Source of the DNA: Halogeometricum limi
GTDB taxonomy: Archaea > Halobacteriota > Halobacteria > Halobacteriales > Haloferacaceae
Length of the DNA stretch: 64,000 nt
Assembly: GCF_900115785.1 (NCBI RefSeq)
Contig: NZ_FOYS01000004.1
Coordinates: 1-64,000 of the forward strand
Direction: 5' to 3'
The stretch's first letter is position 1. Every line of letters starts with the position of its first letter. The position numbers and the translations under genes were made by a program. The notes below the pieces were generated by a model. It was given only the letters and a program-made list of their open reading frames with translations. It searched no databases and was not told the origin of the DNA. Shown here piece after piece: positions 17,683 to 27,101 of this stretch.

Positions 17683-18597
17683 ATGACGGTACTCGTGAGC
17701 GCGGTGATTCCGACGTACAATCGCGAGTCGTACGTGGGCGGTGCCATCGAGAGCGTTCTCGAACAGACGTACGAGAACGTGGAGGTGGTGGTCGTGAACG
17801 ACGGGTCGACGGACGGAACCGAGAGCGTCCTCGCCGAGTACGCGGACGACGACCGGGTTCGCGTCCTGCGCAACGACGAGAACCGGGGGATTCCGTACAC
17901 GATGAACCGCGGCGTCGAGGCGGCCCGCGGCGACTATATCGGCGTCTTCGGCGACGACGACCGCTGGTATCCGACGAAAGTCGAGAAACAGGTCGCGGTC
18001 CTCGAAGGACTCGGCGACGACTACTGCGGCGTCTACACCGGCGGCGTCATCCGCGACGGGTCGGGCGAGGTCGTCGACCGCGTCCGATGGGACCGCGGCG
18101 GCGACCGTTTCCCGGAGATTCTCGTCCGGAACACGGTGCTCCCGCACTCCAGTCACCTGGTCCGCGCGGAGTGTTTCGAGGCCGTCGGCGGGTTCGACGA
18201 GTCGTTCGACATCGCCTGCGACTGGGACCTCACCATCCGCCTGTCGAAGCGGTGGAAGTGGGCGTGCATCCCCGAAGAACTCGTCGAACGCACCCACCAC
18301 GACGGCAACGTGACCGGCGACCCCGACTACGACGTCCGGTGTCGGGCCGCCGTCCGCGAGAAGTACGCCGCCGAACTCGCGGCGAACCCGGACGCACGCC
18401 GACGGTTCGAGGCGGCGGCACACCGCGAACGCGGCGTCCGGGCGTTGGAGGCGGACGACCGAACCGAGGCGGTTCGCGAACTCTCGAACGCGTTCGTCCG
18501 CGAACGGCGCGGCGACCACGCGGCCCTCCTCGCACTCGCACCGTTCGGCCCGCGCGCGCTCTCTGCCGCCCGCGCACTCCGCGGCGTCCGCGGCTGA
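17683..18597 (+). CDS. Glycosyltransferase family 2
   Basis: 304 residues, GT-A fold. Nucleotide-binding start VSAVIPTYNRESYVGGAIESV, VVVNDGSTDGT near residue 35-45 and the DxD-like GDDDRW near residue 90; a WDLTIRLSK acceptor-side motif is near residue 185. Uses a nucleotide sugar in the cytosol. Residues after 260 are basic and alanine-rich. Ahead of it is its own TATA box; 117 bases separate it from the methyltransferase/toroid gene. Confidence 0.93.
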   Translation: MTVLVSAVIPTYNRESYVGGAIESVLEQTYENVEVVVVNDGSTDGTESVLAEYADDDRVRVLRNDENRGIPYTMNRGVEAARGDYIGVFGDDDRWYPTKVEKQVAVLEGLGDDYCGVYTGGVIRDGSGEVVDRVRWDRGGDRFPEILVRNTVLPHSSHLVRAECFEAVGGFDESFDIACDWDLTIRLSKRWKWACIPEELVERTHHDGNVTGDPDYDVRCRAAVREKYAAELAANPDARRRFEAAAHRERGVRALEADDRTEAVRELSNAFVRERRGDHAALLALAPFGPRALSAARALRGVRG

Positions 18598-18676
18598 TTC
18601 TCTCGGGCGCCGCTGAATTCGCGCGCTCCGTGACGAAGGCGTCCGCGTCGCGTTCTCGGCGGGGTTTACCCACCGT

Positions 18677-18684
18677 CTATTAAA
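18677..18684 (+). promoter_or_regulatory. TATA box of methyltransferase/toroid gene
   Basis: CTATTAAA at 18677-18684, 31-38 bases before the ATG at 18715; allows a transcript with a leader of a few bases. Confidence 0.5.
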
Positions 18685-18714
18685 GCGCTCGTCCGCCGAA
18701 CTGACGCGACACTG

Positions 18715-20514
18715 ATGCGAGACGAGGTACTCGAACGGTGGGTAAAGCAACCGGCGGCCGCTCCGATAGTGCAGTATCTCCGCGACGCGGAGAAGGAGTC
18801 CGCGTGGGAACTGTTGGGGCGGCGGGGTCGCGTCCTGGACCTCGCCTCGGAGGTGAACGTCACCCGCGGCCTCGATGCCGAACGCGTGACGCGACTCGAC
18901 TTCGCCGAGGGGGCCAGCGAGTCCGCCAGAGACGCGCTCGGTGACGACGTCGACGAGTACGCCTGGACCGACCCGGAGGCCCCGACGCTTCCGTTTCCGG
19001 ACGACCACTTCGACGGAGCGGTCTCGATCGGTCCGTACGACTGGCGCTTTCTGGACGTCGAACGCCTGACGGCGGAAGTCCGGCGCGTGGTCGGTTCCGA
19101 GGGGCGGTTCGTCTTCTCCGTCCCCACCCCGCGCTCGCCGTACTTCGCCGGCGGCAAACACCGGATGCGATACTACGACCCCGACGAGGCCCGCCGCCTG
19201 TTCGCTCCGCGGTGGCAGTTGGCCGACTACGACCTGGTCTACCAACTCCCGCAACGCGTCCACGCCCACGCCGGACACCTTCCGTGGTCCGTGCAGGGAC
19301 CGTTCGTCGACCTCTCGGAACGACTGTCGGAGCGTCTCTCGGCGCGCGACGCGTGGGAGGACGCCTCCTATCTCGTCCTCGCCGTCGAACCGTTCGACTA
19401 CGACGCGCACCTCGACGCCGCCCTCGACTGCCTCTTTCGGCCCACCCGAGAGAACGGCTTCTGGGACGGAGCGAACGAGCGGTTGCTTCGCGCACTCGAT
19501 TACCGGGTCGACGCGGACGGAGAGCAGATAGTCGAGTGGACGCCGAACGACGAGAACCAGTGGCGCTACGCGACGTTCGCTCTCGCGGGCCTCCTCCAGT
19601 GGCGCGTCTCCGACCGCGGAACCGACGCCTACGACGAGAGACTCCGCTCGCAGTTGGCGCACTTCCGCGAGGCCGTCTCCGACGAGACGACGCGCGAGGA
19701 GATGCCGAGTTACGGGCTCGGCCCCCTCGTGGCCGCGTTCTCGCTCGCGTCGGACGTGTTCGACTCGGACGACGAGAGCGGAGACCACCTCGCCGTCGCT
19801 CGCGACCTGCAGGCGTACACCGCGGACCGGTTCGACTTCTCGAACAGCGAGGACAGCCTCCTCCTCTACGGGTGGACGTACCTCTACGAACGCGACCCGA
19901 CCGACGCTCTTCGCGACGACGTCGTCCGCGCGATGGACGCCGTCGTCGACAGACAGGACGGCTGGGAGACGCTGTTTCTCTTCGACAACCCGACGACGCG
20001 TCGCCACCAGAATCAGATGTACACGCTGTGGGGACTCGCCCGAGCCATCGAGGTGACCGGGCTCACGGGCTATCTGGAGAACGTCGAACGCGTCCTCGAC
20101 TACACCGTCGAGAACCGGATGCGAGACGACGGCGCGTTCCTCTGGGAGGACCCGACGCGGCGGATGCTCGTTGGCAACGAACTCCGGCACAGACTCCGCG
20201 GAGAGCGTTCACCGCCGCACTGGGAGTTACTCTACGAGTGCCACCAGACGTTCTTCGTCAACGCCGTCGCGCACTACTACGCCGCCGGCGGCGAGAAGAA
20301 CTACGACCGCGAGGTGGGCGACGCGATGGGGTGGATATACGACGACAGCGACGGCCCCTCGCTGGTCGACCAGAGCGGTCTCGGCGTGCCGACGCGCTTC
20401 CAAACCGCCGACGGCCGAATCGACGTGCCCGGCCAGACGTTCAAGGGCGCGTACGAGGTTGGCTCGTACGTCGCCGCCCTGACGCACCTCGTCACCGGGA
20501 CGGCCGAGCGGTAA
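18715..20514 (+). CDS. Two-domain protein: methyltransferase-like fold plus alpha/alpha-toroid
   Basis: 599 residues. Residues about 35-225 look like a class I methyltransferase (VLDLAS near 40-45, then PFPDDHFDGAVSIG and EVRRVVGSEGRFVFSVPT), but the glycine-rich SAM loop is absent, reading DLASEVNVTRGL. From about residue 245 to the end the sequence is a run of paired helices with Trp/Tyr-rich motifs (FWDGANERLLRALDY, NQWRYATFALAGLLQW, LLLYGWTYLYER, NQMYTLWGLARAIEVTG), the pattern of six-hairpin glycosidase or polysaccharide-lyase toroids. No membrane segment or signal peptide. Its neighbours are glycosyltransferases, so it probably acts on a cytosolic glycan or lipid-linked sugar. Its last 23 bases overlap the convergent GT4 gene. 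Confidence 0.78.
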   Translation: MRDEVLERWVKQPAAAPIVQYLRDAEKESAWELLGRRGRVLDLASEVNVTRGLDAERVTRLDFAEGASESARDALGDDVDEYAWTDPEAPTLPFPDDHFDGAVSIGPYDWRFLDVERLTAEVRRVVGSEGRFVFSVPTPRSPYFAGGKHRMRYYDPDEARRLFAPRWQLADYDLVYQLPQRVHAHAGHLPWSVQGPFVDLSERLSERLSARDAWEDASYLVLAVEPFDYDAHLDAALDCLFRPTRENGFWDGANERLLRALDYRVDADGEQIVEWTPNDENQWRYATFALAGLLQWRVSDRGTDAYDERLRSQLAHFREAVSDETTREEMPSYGLGPLVAAFSLASDVFDSDDESGDHLAVARDLQAYTADRFDFSNSEDSLLLYGWTYLYERDPTDALRDDVVRAMDAVVDRQDGWETLFLFDNPTTRRHQNQMYTLWGLARAIEVTGLTGYLENVERVLDYTVENRMRDDGAFLWEDPTRRMLVGNELRHRLRGERSPPHWELLYECHQTFFVNAVAHYYAAGGEKNYDREVGDAMGWIYDDSDGPSLVDQSGLGVPTRFQTADGRIDVPGQTFKGAYEVGSYVAALTHLVTGTAER

Positions 20515-21733
20515 CCGGGCGGTTCTCGGATTCGTCTCCGTCCGGGAGCACTCCCCGTCGGACCAGTTCCCGATACTTCTCCTCGCAGAACTCGTCCCAC
20601 GTCGGCACGCGACTCGCGTCCGGCGTCTCACCGGTGTCGAGCAGCGATTCGAGCGCGTCGGCCCAACTCGCCGCGTCGGGGTCGGCGACGCGGACGGCGG
20701 GCGCGTCGCCGAGAATCTCCTTCACGTAGGTGTCCGTCGAGAGACCGACGGGCGTGCGCATCCCGTACGCCTCCAACGGCGCGAGACCGTACGACATCCA
20801 CGCCGGGCAGGCGAACGCGTCGGCCGACGTGTAGTAGGCGGGGAGGTCGGACTCGGCGACGTACCCCTCGAACCGCACGTGGTCGTCGAGTCCGCCGTCG
20901 GCGACGGCATCTCTGAGTCGCGCCTCGTCGTCCCCGGTGCCGCAGAGGACGAGTCCGACGTCGCGGCCGCGGTCACGCACGCGGCCGACCGCTTCGACGA
21001 GGACGCCGAGTCGCTTCCGCGAGTCGAGTCGGCTGACGCTCAAGACGGTGTGCTCGTGGTCGGTGAGCGTCCGCGTCTGCACCGCCTCGTATCGGTCGAG
21101 CCACGACCGAGAGACGCCGGGACGGACCACCTCGGGCGTCGCGCCGTACAGCCCTCGGAGTTCGGTCGCCACGCGGTTCGACCCGGTGAAGACGGCGTCG
21201 GTCTCGCGGAGGACGCGTCCTTTCACACGCTCCCAGCACTCGACTCTGAGGCGTTCTCGGACGCCCGGCCGGGGGTCGCCGTGGAACTCGCGGTGGCCGG
21301 GGACGGCGGCGACGAGTTCGTCGTACGTCCCGCGACGGCGGTGCGGAAGGTGACGGGCGTCTTCGGGGAACCAGAGGACGGAGCCGTGAACGTGCGAGAC
21401 GGTGGGCGGGTCCGTCGGGAGGGTGGCGAGGGCGACGCCCGTCTCCTGTTCCGTGTAGTGCGTGAAGACGACGTCCGGCGACGCCGCGCGGAGGACGCGT
21501 CGAATCCGGCGAGCGCCGGGCAGGCGGTGCCTCGGGTCGCCGTAGACGACGACGGTGACGGCGTCCGGGAGTCTCACTTCGGAGAGGTAGTCCTCGTCGT
21601 AGCGGGGCACCGCCAGCGTCACGTCGTGACCGCGGGCCGCCAGGAACCGGGCTTCTTCGAGAACGAGTCGTTCCGCGCCACCCGGCGGCGCGAGTTCGAG
21701 ACCGAAGACGACGCAGATTCGCGTTCGCGTCAT
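20492..21733 (-). CDS. Glycosyltransferase family 4
   Basis: 413 residues, GT-B fold. N-terminal glycine loop in LELAPPGGAERLVLEEARFLAARGHDV; the second domain begins with TVLSVSRLDSRKRLGVLVEAV near residue 228 and has VRFEGYVAESDLPAYYTSADAFACPAWMSYGLAPLEAYG near 285-325, the donor-binding region, where the first acidic residue of the usual EX7E pattern is not evident. Follows the GT2 gene at 21734 with no gap. Its 3' end overlaps the opposite-strand gene by 23 bases. Confidence 0.92.
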   Translation of the reverse strand: MTRTRICVVFGLELAPPGGAERLVLEEARFLAARGHDVTLAVPRYDEDYLSEVRLPDAVTVVVYGDPRHRLPGARRIRRVLRAASPDVVFTHYTEQETGVALATLPTDPPTVSHVHGSVLWFPEDARHLPHRRRGTYDELVAAVPGHREFHGDPRPGVRERLRVECWERVKGRVLRETDAVFTGSNRVATELRGLYGATPEVVRPGVSRSWLDRYEAVQTRTLTDHEHTVLSVSRLDSRKRLGVLVEAVGRVRDRGRDVGLVLCGTGDDEARLRDAVADGGLDDHVRFEGYVAESDLPAYYTSADAFACPAWMSYGLAPLEAYGMRTPVGLSTDTYVKEILGDAPAVRVADPDAASWADALESLLDTGETPDASRVPTWDEFCEEKYRELVRRGVLPDGDESENRPVTARPSR

Positions 21734-22642
21734 TCAGTTCACCCGACTCAGCACCCGGTCGGCGAACGTCAGTCCGGTGCGTCCGAAGAGCGACGCCGCG
21801 AGGAACGCGCCTCGCTCCGGTGACGGCTCTCCCCGGAAGGCGCGGAGAAACGCGCGTATCGCCCGCGGGTCCCACGCTCGCTCTCCGAGTCTGACGCGCC
21901 CTTCGAGGGCGTTCGTGGCGGCGACGGCGCGGCGCCGGGGCGCCGGGTGGAGACCGTACACGTGAGCGTACTCCCAGAGGATGTCCCGCCGCCCGCGGAC
22001 GACACCCCGAGACTTCCCGCGGGATTCCCCCGCTTCGCCGCGGGTGACCAACACCTCGTCCACGTAGTCGAACGCCGTCCGCCGCGCGAGGTCAATCATC
22101 AGGCCCAAGTCGTCGCCGCCGGGGCGGTTCGCGAGAGGGAGGACGGCGGCCAGTTCGTCGCTGTCGACGAGCATCGTCGAGGTGACGCAGGGCGAGAGGT
22201 CGAACGCGAGTGCTTGCGGGAGGACGTCGCCGCGACAGTCCGGATTCGGGAGGACGTCGTCGCCTCTTTCGAAGCACATCCCGCAGTAGGCGACGCCTAC
22301 CGCGCCCTCGTCGTCCGAGTTCGACGCCTCCAACAGCGCGACCTGTTTCGAGAGCTTCGTCGGGTGGAGTCGGTCGTCGTCGTCCAACAGTTGCACGTAC
22401 GCGCCGTCGGCGCGTTCGATACCGGCCATCCGGGCGGGGTTGCCGCCGCGGTTCTCCGGGAGGGCGACGTACTCGACTGGGTACTCCTCGGCGACGGGTT
22501 CGGCGTGCGCCTCCCCGGAGTCGTCCACGACCACAACCTCGACGGCGTCGTAGTCGCTCGCGAGGACGCTCTCGACGGCGTCGCGCAGTCTATCGTTTCG
22601 GTAGTAGGTGGGGACGACGACGGAGACCAGGGGGGCGGCCAT
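21734..22642 (-). CDS. Glycosyltransferase family 2
   Basis: 302 residues, GT-A fold: VSVVVPTYYRNDRLRDAVESV at the start, VVVDDSGEAH near residue 38, and the DDDD metal-binding run in QLLDDDDRLHP near residue 86. Cytosolic sugar transferase. First gene of a two-gene unit; the ATG of the GT4 follows its stop directly. Divergent from the flippase gene, with 126 bases between. Confidence 0.93.
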   Translation of the reverse strand: MAAPLVSVVVPTYYRNDRLRDAVESVLASDYDAVEVVVVDDSGEAHAEPVAEEYPVEYVALPENRGGNPARMAGIERADGAYVQLLDDDDRLHPTKLSKQVALLEASNSDDEGAVGVAYCGMCFERGDDVLPNPDCRGDVLPQALAFDLSPCVTSTMLVDSDELAAVLPLANRPGGDDLGLMIDLARRTAFDYVDEVLVTRGEAGESRGKSRGVVRGRRDILWEYAHVYGLHPAPRRRAVAATNALEGRVRLGERAWDPRAIRAFLRAFRGEPSPERGAFLAASLFGRTGLTFADRVLSRVN

Positions 22643-22768
22643 GTAGCAGGGACTGCCCGCGCGGAGGTACTGTCTCTTTCGGTCGTTTCGACCGACGGCG
22701 ACGGCGGCGGCGACCCGAACGACCGTTATCCGGCGCGTACCTTTGACCGGTGTCGCCGTCTCTCGACC

Positions 22769-24301
22769 GTGCGCTGGCCTCGCGATTTACTCTCGACGCT
22801 CCGGGGCGGTCCGCTTCCCTCCGGGTCGCTCGTCGAACGTGCCGTCAAGGGCGGCCTCTGGGCCGCCGGCACGAACGTCGGCGAACGACTCGTTCTCCTC
22901 GGGCGGTTCGTCGTCCTCGCGACGGTGCTTCCGCCCTCCGAGTTCGGCCTCTTGGGTATCGCCCTCCTCGTCGTCGCCATCTTCGAACGGCTCTCGGATT
23001 TGGGACTGGACGCCGCACTCGTCCAACGCGCCGAGGACGACGTGGACGACTACCTCGACACCGCACTCGCGATGCGCGCGGTTCGCGGCGCCGCCCTCCT
23101 CGCTCTCGGACTCGCCGTCGCCCCCCTCGCCGCCGACTTCTTCGGCGATTCGCGGCTGACTGACGTGATTCGGGTGCTGGCGCTCAGTCCGTTCCTGTTC
23201 GGCCTCCAGAACCCCGGCATGGTCTACCTCCAGAAGGAACTGGATTTCCGCAGGAAGGCCGTCTACCGGATGACCGGCGCGGTGGTCGACACCGCCGTCG
23301 CCGTCGGCTACACGTTCGTCGTCGCTCCCCTCCTGTTGAACAGAGACCCCACGGTGTGGGCGCTCGTGTTCGGCGTCGTCGCGGGTAACCTCACCCGCGT
23401 CCTCGTCTCGTACGTCGTCCACGACTACCGACCCGGACTCGGCGTCGACGTCGCGCGCGCCAGAGAACTCGTCACGTACGGCAAGTGGATGACCGGATTG
23501 AACGCGCTGGTCTTTCTCGTCACCGAGGGCGACGACATCTTCGTCGGGTGGGCGCTCGGAAGCACCGCCGTCGGGTTCTACCAGATGGCGTACCGCTTCT
23601 CGAACGCGCCGGCCACGGAGATAACGCACGTCGTCTCTGACGTGGTGTTCCCGACGTACTCGAAGCTTCAGAACGACGCCGCTCGACTCCGCGAGGCGTA
23701 CTTCCGGACCCTTCAGCTCACCACGTTCGTCGCGTTCCCCGTCGCCGTCGGCGTCGCGGCCATCGCGCCGACGTTCGTCCTCACCGTGTTCGGTCCCGAG
23801 TGGGAACCCGCCATCGACGTGATGCGCGTCTTGGCCGTCTTCGGTCTCCTCCGTTCCCTCGGCGCGACGACCGGGCCGCTGTTCCAAGCGGTCGGTCGCC
23901 CGGACCTCGGCACGAAAGTCCAGTTCGGCAAACTCGTCGTGTTGGCGGCGCTCGTCGTCCCCCTGACGGACGCGTACGGCCTCGTCGGAACCGCCCTCGC
24001 CGTCGTCGGCGCGTCCGTCTGCTTCTCGGAACCCGTCTCGGCGTACCTCGCCGTCGACATCGTCGACGGCCGGTTTCGGACGCTCGCCCGCGTCGTCGGC
24101 TATCCCGCGGTCGCAAGCGCTCTGATGGCCGCGGTGGTCGTCTCGCTACAGGCGCAGGTGGGCGTCGGCGTCCTCGGTCTCGCCTTCCTCGTCGCTTCCG
24201 GCGTGGTGACGTACGCCGCCGTCGTCCTCCTCTTCGAACTCCGCCTCGGCTACGACATGCGGACGGTGGCGCGGACGCTCGCGGGCGGGTTCGGAAACTG
24301 A
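22769..24301 (+). CDS. Oligosaccharide flippase (MOP superfamily)
   Basis: 510 residues with about 12-14 membrane segments. GGLWAAGTNVGERLVLLGRFVVLATVLPPSEFGLLGIA at the start is the Wzx/RfbX-like entry motif, and FRRKAVYRMTGAV and WALGSTAVGFYQMAYRF are further family marks. Moves lipid-linked sugar chains to the outer face of the membrane. The reading frame is open far upstream, but that part is arginine-rich shadow of the GT2 gene; GTG 22769 gives a family-like start. Its presence shows the locus exports a complete lipid-linked glycan. Confidence 0.92.
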   Translation: MRWPRDLLSTLRGGPLPSGSLVERAVKGGLWAAGTNVGERLVLLGRFVVLATVLPPSEFGLLGIALLVVAIFERLSDLGLDAALVQRAEDDVDDYLDTALAMRAVRGAALLALGLAVAPLAADFFGDSRLTDVIRVLALSPFLFGLQNPGMVYLQKELDFRRKAVYRMTGAVVDTAVAVGYTFVVAPLLLNRDPTVWALVFGVVAGNLTRVLVSYVVHDYRPGLGVDVARARELVTYGKWMTGLNALVFLVTEGDDIFVGWALGSTAVGFYQMAYRFSNAPATEITHVVSDVVFPTYSKLQNDAARLREAYFRTLQLTTFVAFPVAVGVAAIAPTFVLTVFGPEWEPAIDVMRVLAVFGLLRSLGATTGPLFQAVGRPDLGTKVQFGKLVVLAALVVPLTDAYGLVGTALAVVGASVCFSEPVSAYLAVDIVDGRFRTLARVVGYPAVASALMAAVVVSLQAQVGVGVLGLAFLVASGVVTYAAVVLLFELRLGYDMRTVARTLAGGFGN

Positions 24302-24312
24302 ACTGAGAAAAG

Positions 24313-25596
24313 CTACGCGCCGGTCAGGTCGTCGTAGAGCGCGACGAGCGTCTCCGCGTCGTCCGCCCACGCGTATCTGTCGACGACGGCGCGACGGGCG
24401 CTCTCGCCGAGTCGGTCTCGTAACTCCGCGTCGTCGCCGAGTGCCGCGAGTGCGGTGGCCATCGCTGCCGGGTCGCTGGCGGGGACGACGCGCCCGCCGC
24501 CCGCGTCGCGGACGATTCGACCGAGCGGTCCCACGTCAGTCGCGACGACGGGGACCGAGAGCGCCATGTACTGGAACAGTTTGTGCGGCACCGTCGTCTC
24601 GGTGTGGGCGTTCGAGACGTGGGGTACGAGCCCCACGTCGCACGCCGCCATGAAGCCGGGAACGTCGGCGGCGTCGACCCAACCGGTGAAGGTGATTCGG
24701 TCACCGACGCCCGTCTCCGCGGCGAGTTCGCGAAGTCCCTGGTCGTAGCCCGGTTCGTTCGACCCGCCGACGAGGAGGAGTCGCGCGTTCGGAACGGCGT
24801 CGACGACGGCCGGAAACGCGCGGATGGCCGTCTCGATGCCTCGGTGTGGACCGAAGCTCCCGACGTAGCCGACGACGAACTCGTCGTCCGCCGCGGCGTC
24901 CCCCCGACCCGACTCGATGGGGGCGACGCGCTCCGGGTCGTACACGTCCAAGTCGACGGTGTTCGAGACGACGCTCACCGTCCGCGGGTCCGCGCCGCAG
25001 TCGCGGAGGTAGTGCGCGCGCGCCTCCTCGGCGACGGTCAGGACGCGGTCGGCGCGGGCGACGGCCCGACGTTCGAGTCGTTTCAACCGCCACACCGGGG
25101 CGACGACCGTCTGGACTCCCCGTCGCCACCGGGGCATCCCGCGCCGCCACTGCCGCACCGCCTCGGGGTAGTTCTCGTGGAGGTCCGCGACGACCGGCAG
25201 GCCGTACTCGTCGGCGACGTCCTGCGCCGTCTGGACGAGTGGGAGGTCGTGGACGTGGAGGACGTCGACGTCGTCCGTCTCCACGAAGTCGACGAGTTCG
25301 CGCCGCCAGATTCGGTCCGAGAGCGTCGCCGTGTACGCGAGCGTCTTGACGCCTCGTTGGAGGAGGCCGTACTTCTCCTGCCGCCGAAACCGGGTTACCG
25401 TCGCGCCGCCGACGCGTTCTCGCTCCGGGTCGTCGTCGCCGCCGAGACAGAGGAGCGAGACGTCGTAGCCCGCGGCGACGAGGACTCTCACCTCCTTCTC
25501 GACGCGCACGTCGGGCGGATAGTGACCCTTGAGAACCATCCCGATACGCGGCCCCGAGCGACGTTGCGACGTCTCGGACTCCGTGTCTGCGCTCAT
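24313..25596 (-). CDS. Glycosyltransferase family 4
   Basis: 427 residues from ATG 25596. GT-B fold; MVLKGHYPPDVRVEKEVRVLVAAGYDV near the start, VLHVHDLPLVQTA near residue 100, VVGYVGSFGPHRGIETAIRA near 240 and the donor region HVSNAHTETTVPHKLFQYMALSVPVVATDVG near 325. This resembles WbuB/WcaI-like transferases. Overlaps the upstream GT4 gene by 4 bases (ATGA). The 11-base gap to the convergent flippase leaves no room for another gene. Confidence 0.93.
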   Translation of the reverse strand: MSADTESETSQRRSGPRIGMVLKGHYPPDVRVEKEVRVLVAAGYDVSLLCLGGDDDPERERVGGATVTRFRRQEKYGLLQRGVKTLAYTATLSDRIWRRELVDFVETDDVDVLHVHDLPLVQTAQDVADEYGLPVVADLHENYPEAVRQWRRGMPRWRRGVQTVVAPVWRLKRLERRAVARADRVLTVAEEARAHYLRDCGADPRTVSVVSNTVDLDVYDPERVAPIESGRGDAAADDEFVVGYVGSFGPHRGIETAIRAFPAVVDAVPNARLLLVGGSNEPGYDQGLRELAAETGVGDRITFTGWVDAADVPGFMAACDVGLVPHVSNAHTETTVPHKLFQYMALSVPVVATDVGPLGRIVRDAGGGRVVPASDPAAMATALAALGDDAELRDRLGESARRAVVDRYAWADDAETLVALYDDLTGA

Positions 25597-26765
25597 CTGC
25601 TCTGGACGCTCCGCACCGCACCGATGGCCGACTCGAACTGCGTCGGTTCGGTGTGACGAATCTCGTCTATCACCTCGAAGAACGACGCGCGGAACGCGTC
25701 GAGTCGAGTCGCCTCGTCGAAGCGGACGCCGCGTTCTCGCGCCGTCTCCGAGAGGCGTCGACGTTCGGCGACCGGTCGGTCGAAGTAGTCGACGACGCCC
25801 GAAGCGAGAGCGGACGGCGTCGCCTCGACGACCATCGAGGGGTCGACCCGTTCGACTTCGGACCGCGTCCCGACGGTGTCGGTGACGAGCGCCGGGAGTC
25901 CGGCGCACATCGCTTCGAGCGAACTCACGGGGAACGCGTCCATCCGCGACGGCTGAACGTACAGCGAGGCGTTCGAGAACGACTCCGCGAGCGAGTCCAC
26001 GTAGCCGTGGACTTCGACGCCCGCCGCGTCGCCGTAGGAGTCGGGATGCCCCGCGCCGACGAGGTGGAGTTCGGCCTCTGGGTGTCGTTCTCGAACCGTC
26101 GACCATGCCTCGACTAAGAGGTCGAACCCCTTGTACGGTTCGGGCCTGCCGACGGCGACGGCGACGGTCGATTCGAGGTCCGGGTCGGTCGCTTCGAGTT
26201 CGGGCTGAACCGACTCGTCGATGTACGGGTGCGCGACTCGAACCGGCGTTCGCGGACCGACGATGTCCGCGGTGAAGTCGGCGGCGAAGTCCGAGACGGC
26301 GACGACGCCGTCGATACCCCAGTCGGCGACGCGCCGGATGGCGGGGACGCCGAACCGACCCACCAGCGACTTGACGAACGACGTGCCGACGAAATCGTCG
26401 CTTCCGACGTGGTAGAGGCCGTGGTCCGCACAGAGGTAGACGACGGTGGTGTCGGTGACCGCGCGGCCGACGAGCGCCGCGTACAGCGGAACCGACCCCT
26501 CGACGAGACAGACGTCGTAGTTCGGGAGTCTGAGTCCGTTCACCACGTCGTCGGCGACGGTTCCCGAGAGGGGGCCGGCGGAGTGTTCGCGGTAGTCTAT
26601 CAGGTCCGCGCCGATGGCCTCGGCGAACCCTCTGTGGGCCGGGTGCGGGTCGAAGTACAGCATCGCGACGTCCAAGTCGAACAACTCGTCCGCCACTCCG
26701 ACGTCCGTCGTCTCGCTCTCTCTCTCGACCGAGCGTCGGTCTCGGCGAACGTGTTGGGAACTCAT
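25593..26765 (-). CDS. Glycosyltransferase family 4
   Basis: 390 residues, GT-B fold. The C-terminal donor domain has AVAVGRPEPYKGFDLLVEAW near residue 190, VEVHGYVDSLAESFSNASLYVQPSRMDAFPVSSLEAMCAGLPALVTD near 240-285 with the EX7E-like region. The first 30 residues are charged and unordered. First gene of a two-gene unit with the GT4 at 24313. It marks the right end of the glycan locus; a tRNA gene follows. Confidence 0.92.
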   Translation of the reverse strand: MSSQHVRRDRRSVERESETTDVGVADELFDLDVAMLYFDPHPAHRGFAEAIGADLIDYREHSAGPLSGTVADDVVNGLRLPNYDVCLVEGSVPLYAALVGRAVTDTTVVYLCADHGLYHVGSDDFVGTSFVKSLVGRFGVPAIRRVADWGIDGVVAVSDFAADFTADIVGPRTPVRVAHPYIDESVQPELEATDPDLESTVAVAVGRPEPYKGFDLLVEAWSTVRERHPEAELHLVGAGHPDSYGDAAGVEVHGYVDSLAESFSNASLYVQPSRMDAFPVSSLEAMCAGLPALVTDTVGTRSEVERVDPSMVVEATPSALASGVVDYFDRPVAERRRLSETARERGVRFDEATRLDAFRASFFEVIDEIRHTEPTQFESAIGAVRSVQSR

Positions 26766-26934
26766 TAGCTCGGCCGTACCGACACGTATCGGACGATTAG
26801 TTAGCTCCCGAGATACTGTGGGTTAATCGGAGAGTATCGAAAGAAAAACTATCTCAAACGCTGGACGGACGACGACCCTCGCTCGCTGATTCGAACTCCC
26901 ACGCTCCGCTCTTCGGTCGTTACGTTCGCGAAAA

Positions 26935-27009
26935 TGCTCCGGCAGGGATTCGAACCCTGGTCATCACCGTGAGAGGGTGATATGATTGGCCGGACTACAC
27001 CACCAGAGC
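26935..27009 (-). tRNA. tRNA-Glu (anticodon CUC)
   Basis: 75 nt on the minus strand. The acceptor stem GCTCTGG pairs with CCGGAGC plus discriminator A; the anticodon arm ATCACC-CTCTCAC-GGTGAT puts CTC at 34-36; the T arm CCAGGGTTCGAATCCCTG is canonical. No CCA is encoded and no intron is seen. A TTTTAT element at 27041-27048 on the minus strand is a possible promoter. Confidence 0.96.
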
Positions 27010-27101
27010 GCTTCTGCATACACTCGTATCGGATGAACGGATAAAACCATTCCGTTTCGGGACGCGTGTGCCGCACCGTGGCGCGGCACCCGCCGTCCCG
27101 T

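Noticed and set aside
17680-20190. 836-codon open frame on the minus strand
   Set aside because: It runs antisense to the GT2 and methyltransferase/toroid genes, which have clear family motifs; its product is Val/Arg-rich with no domain. High GC makes such frames common.
21947-22768. Long N-terminal extension of the flippase
   Set aside because: The region is antisense to the GT2 gene and reads as Arg/Val/Asp-rich sequence; flippases start close to the GTG at 22769.
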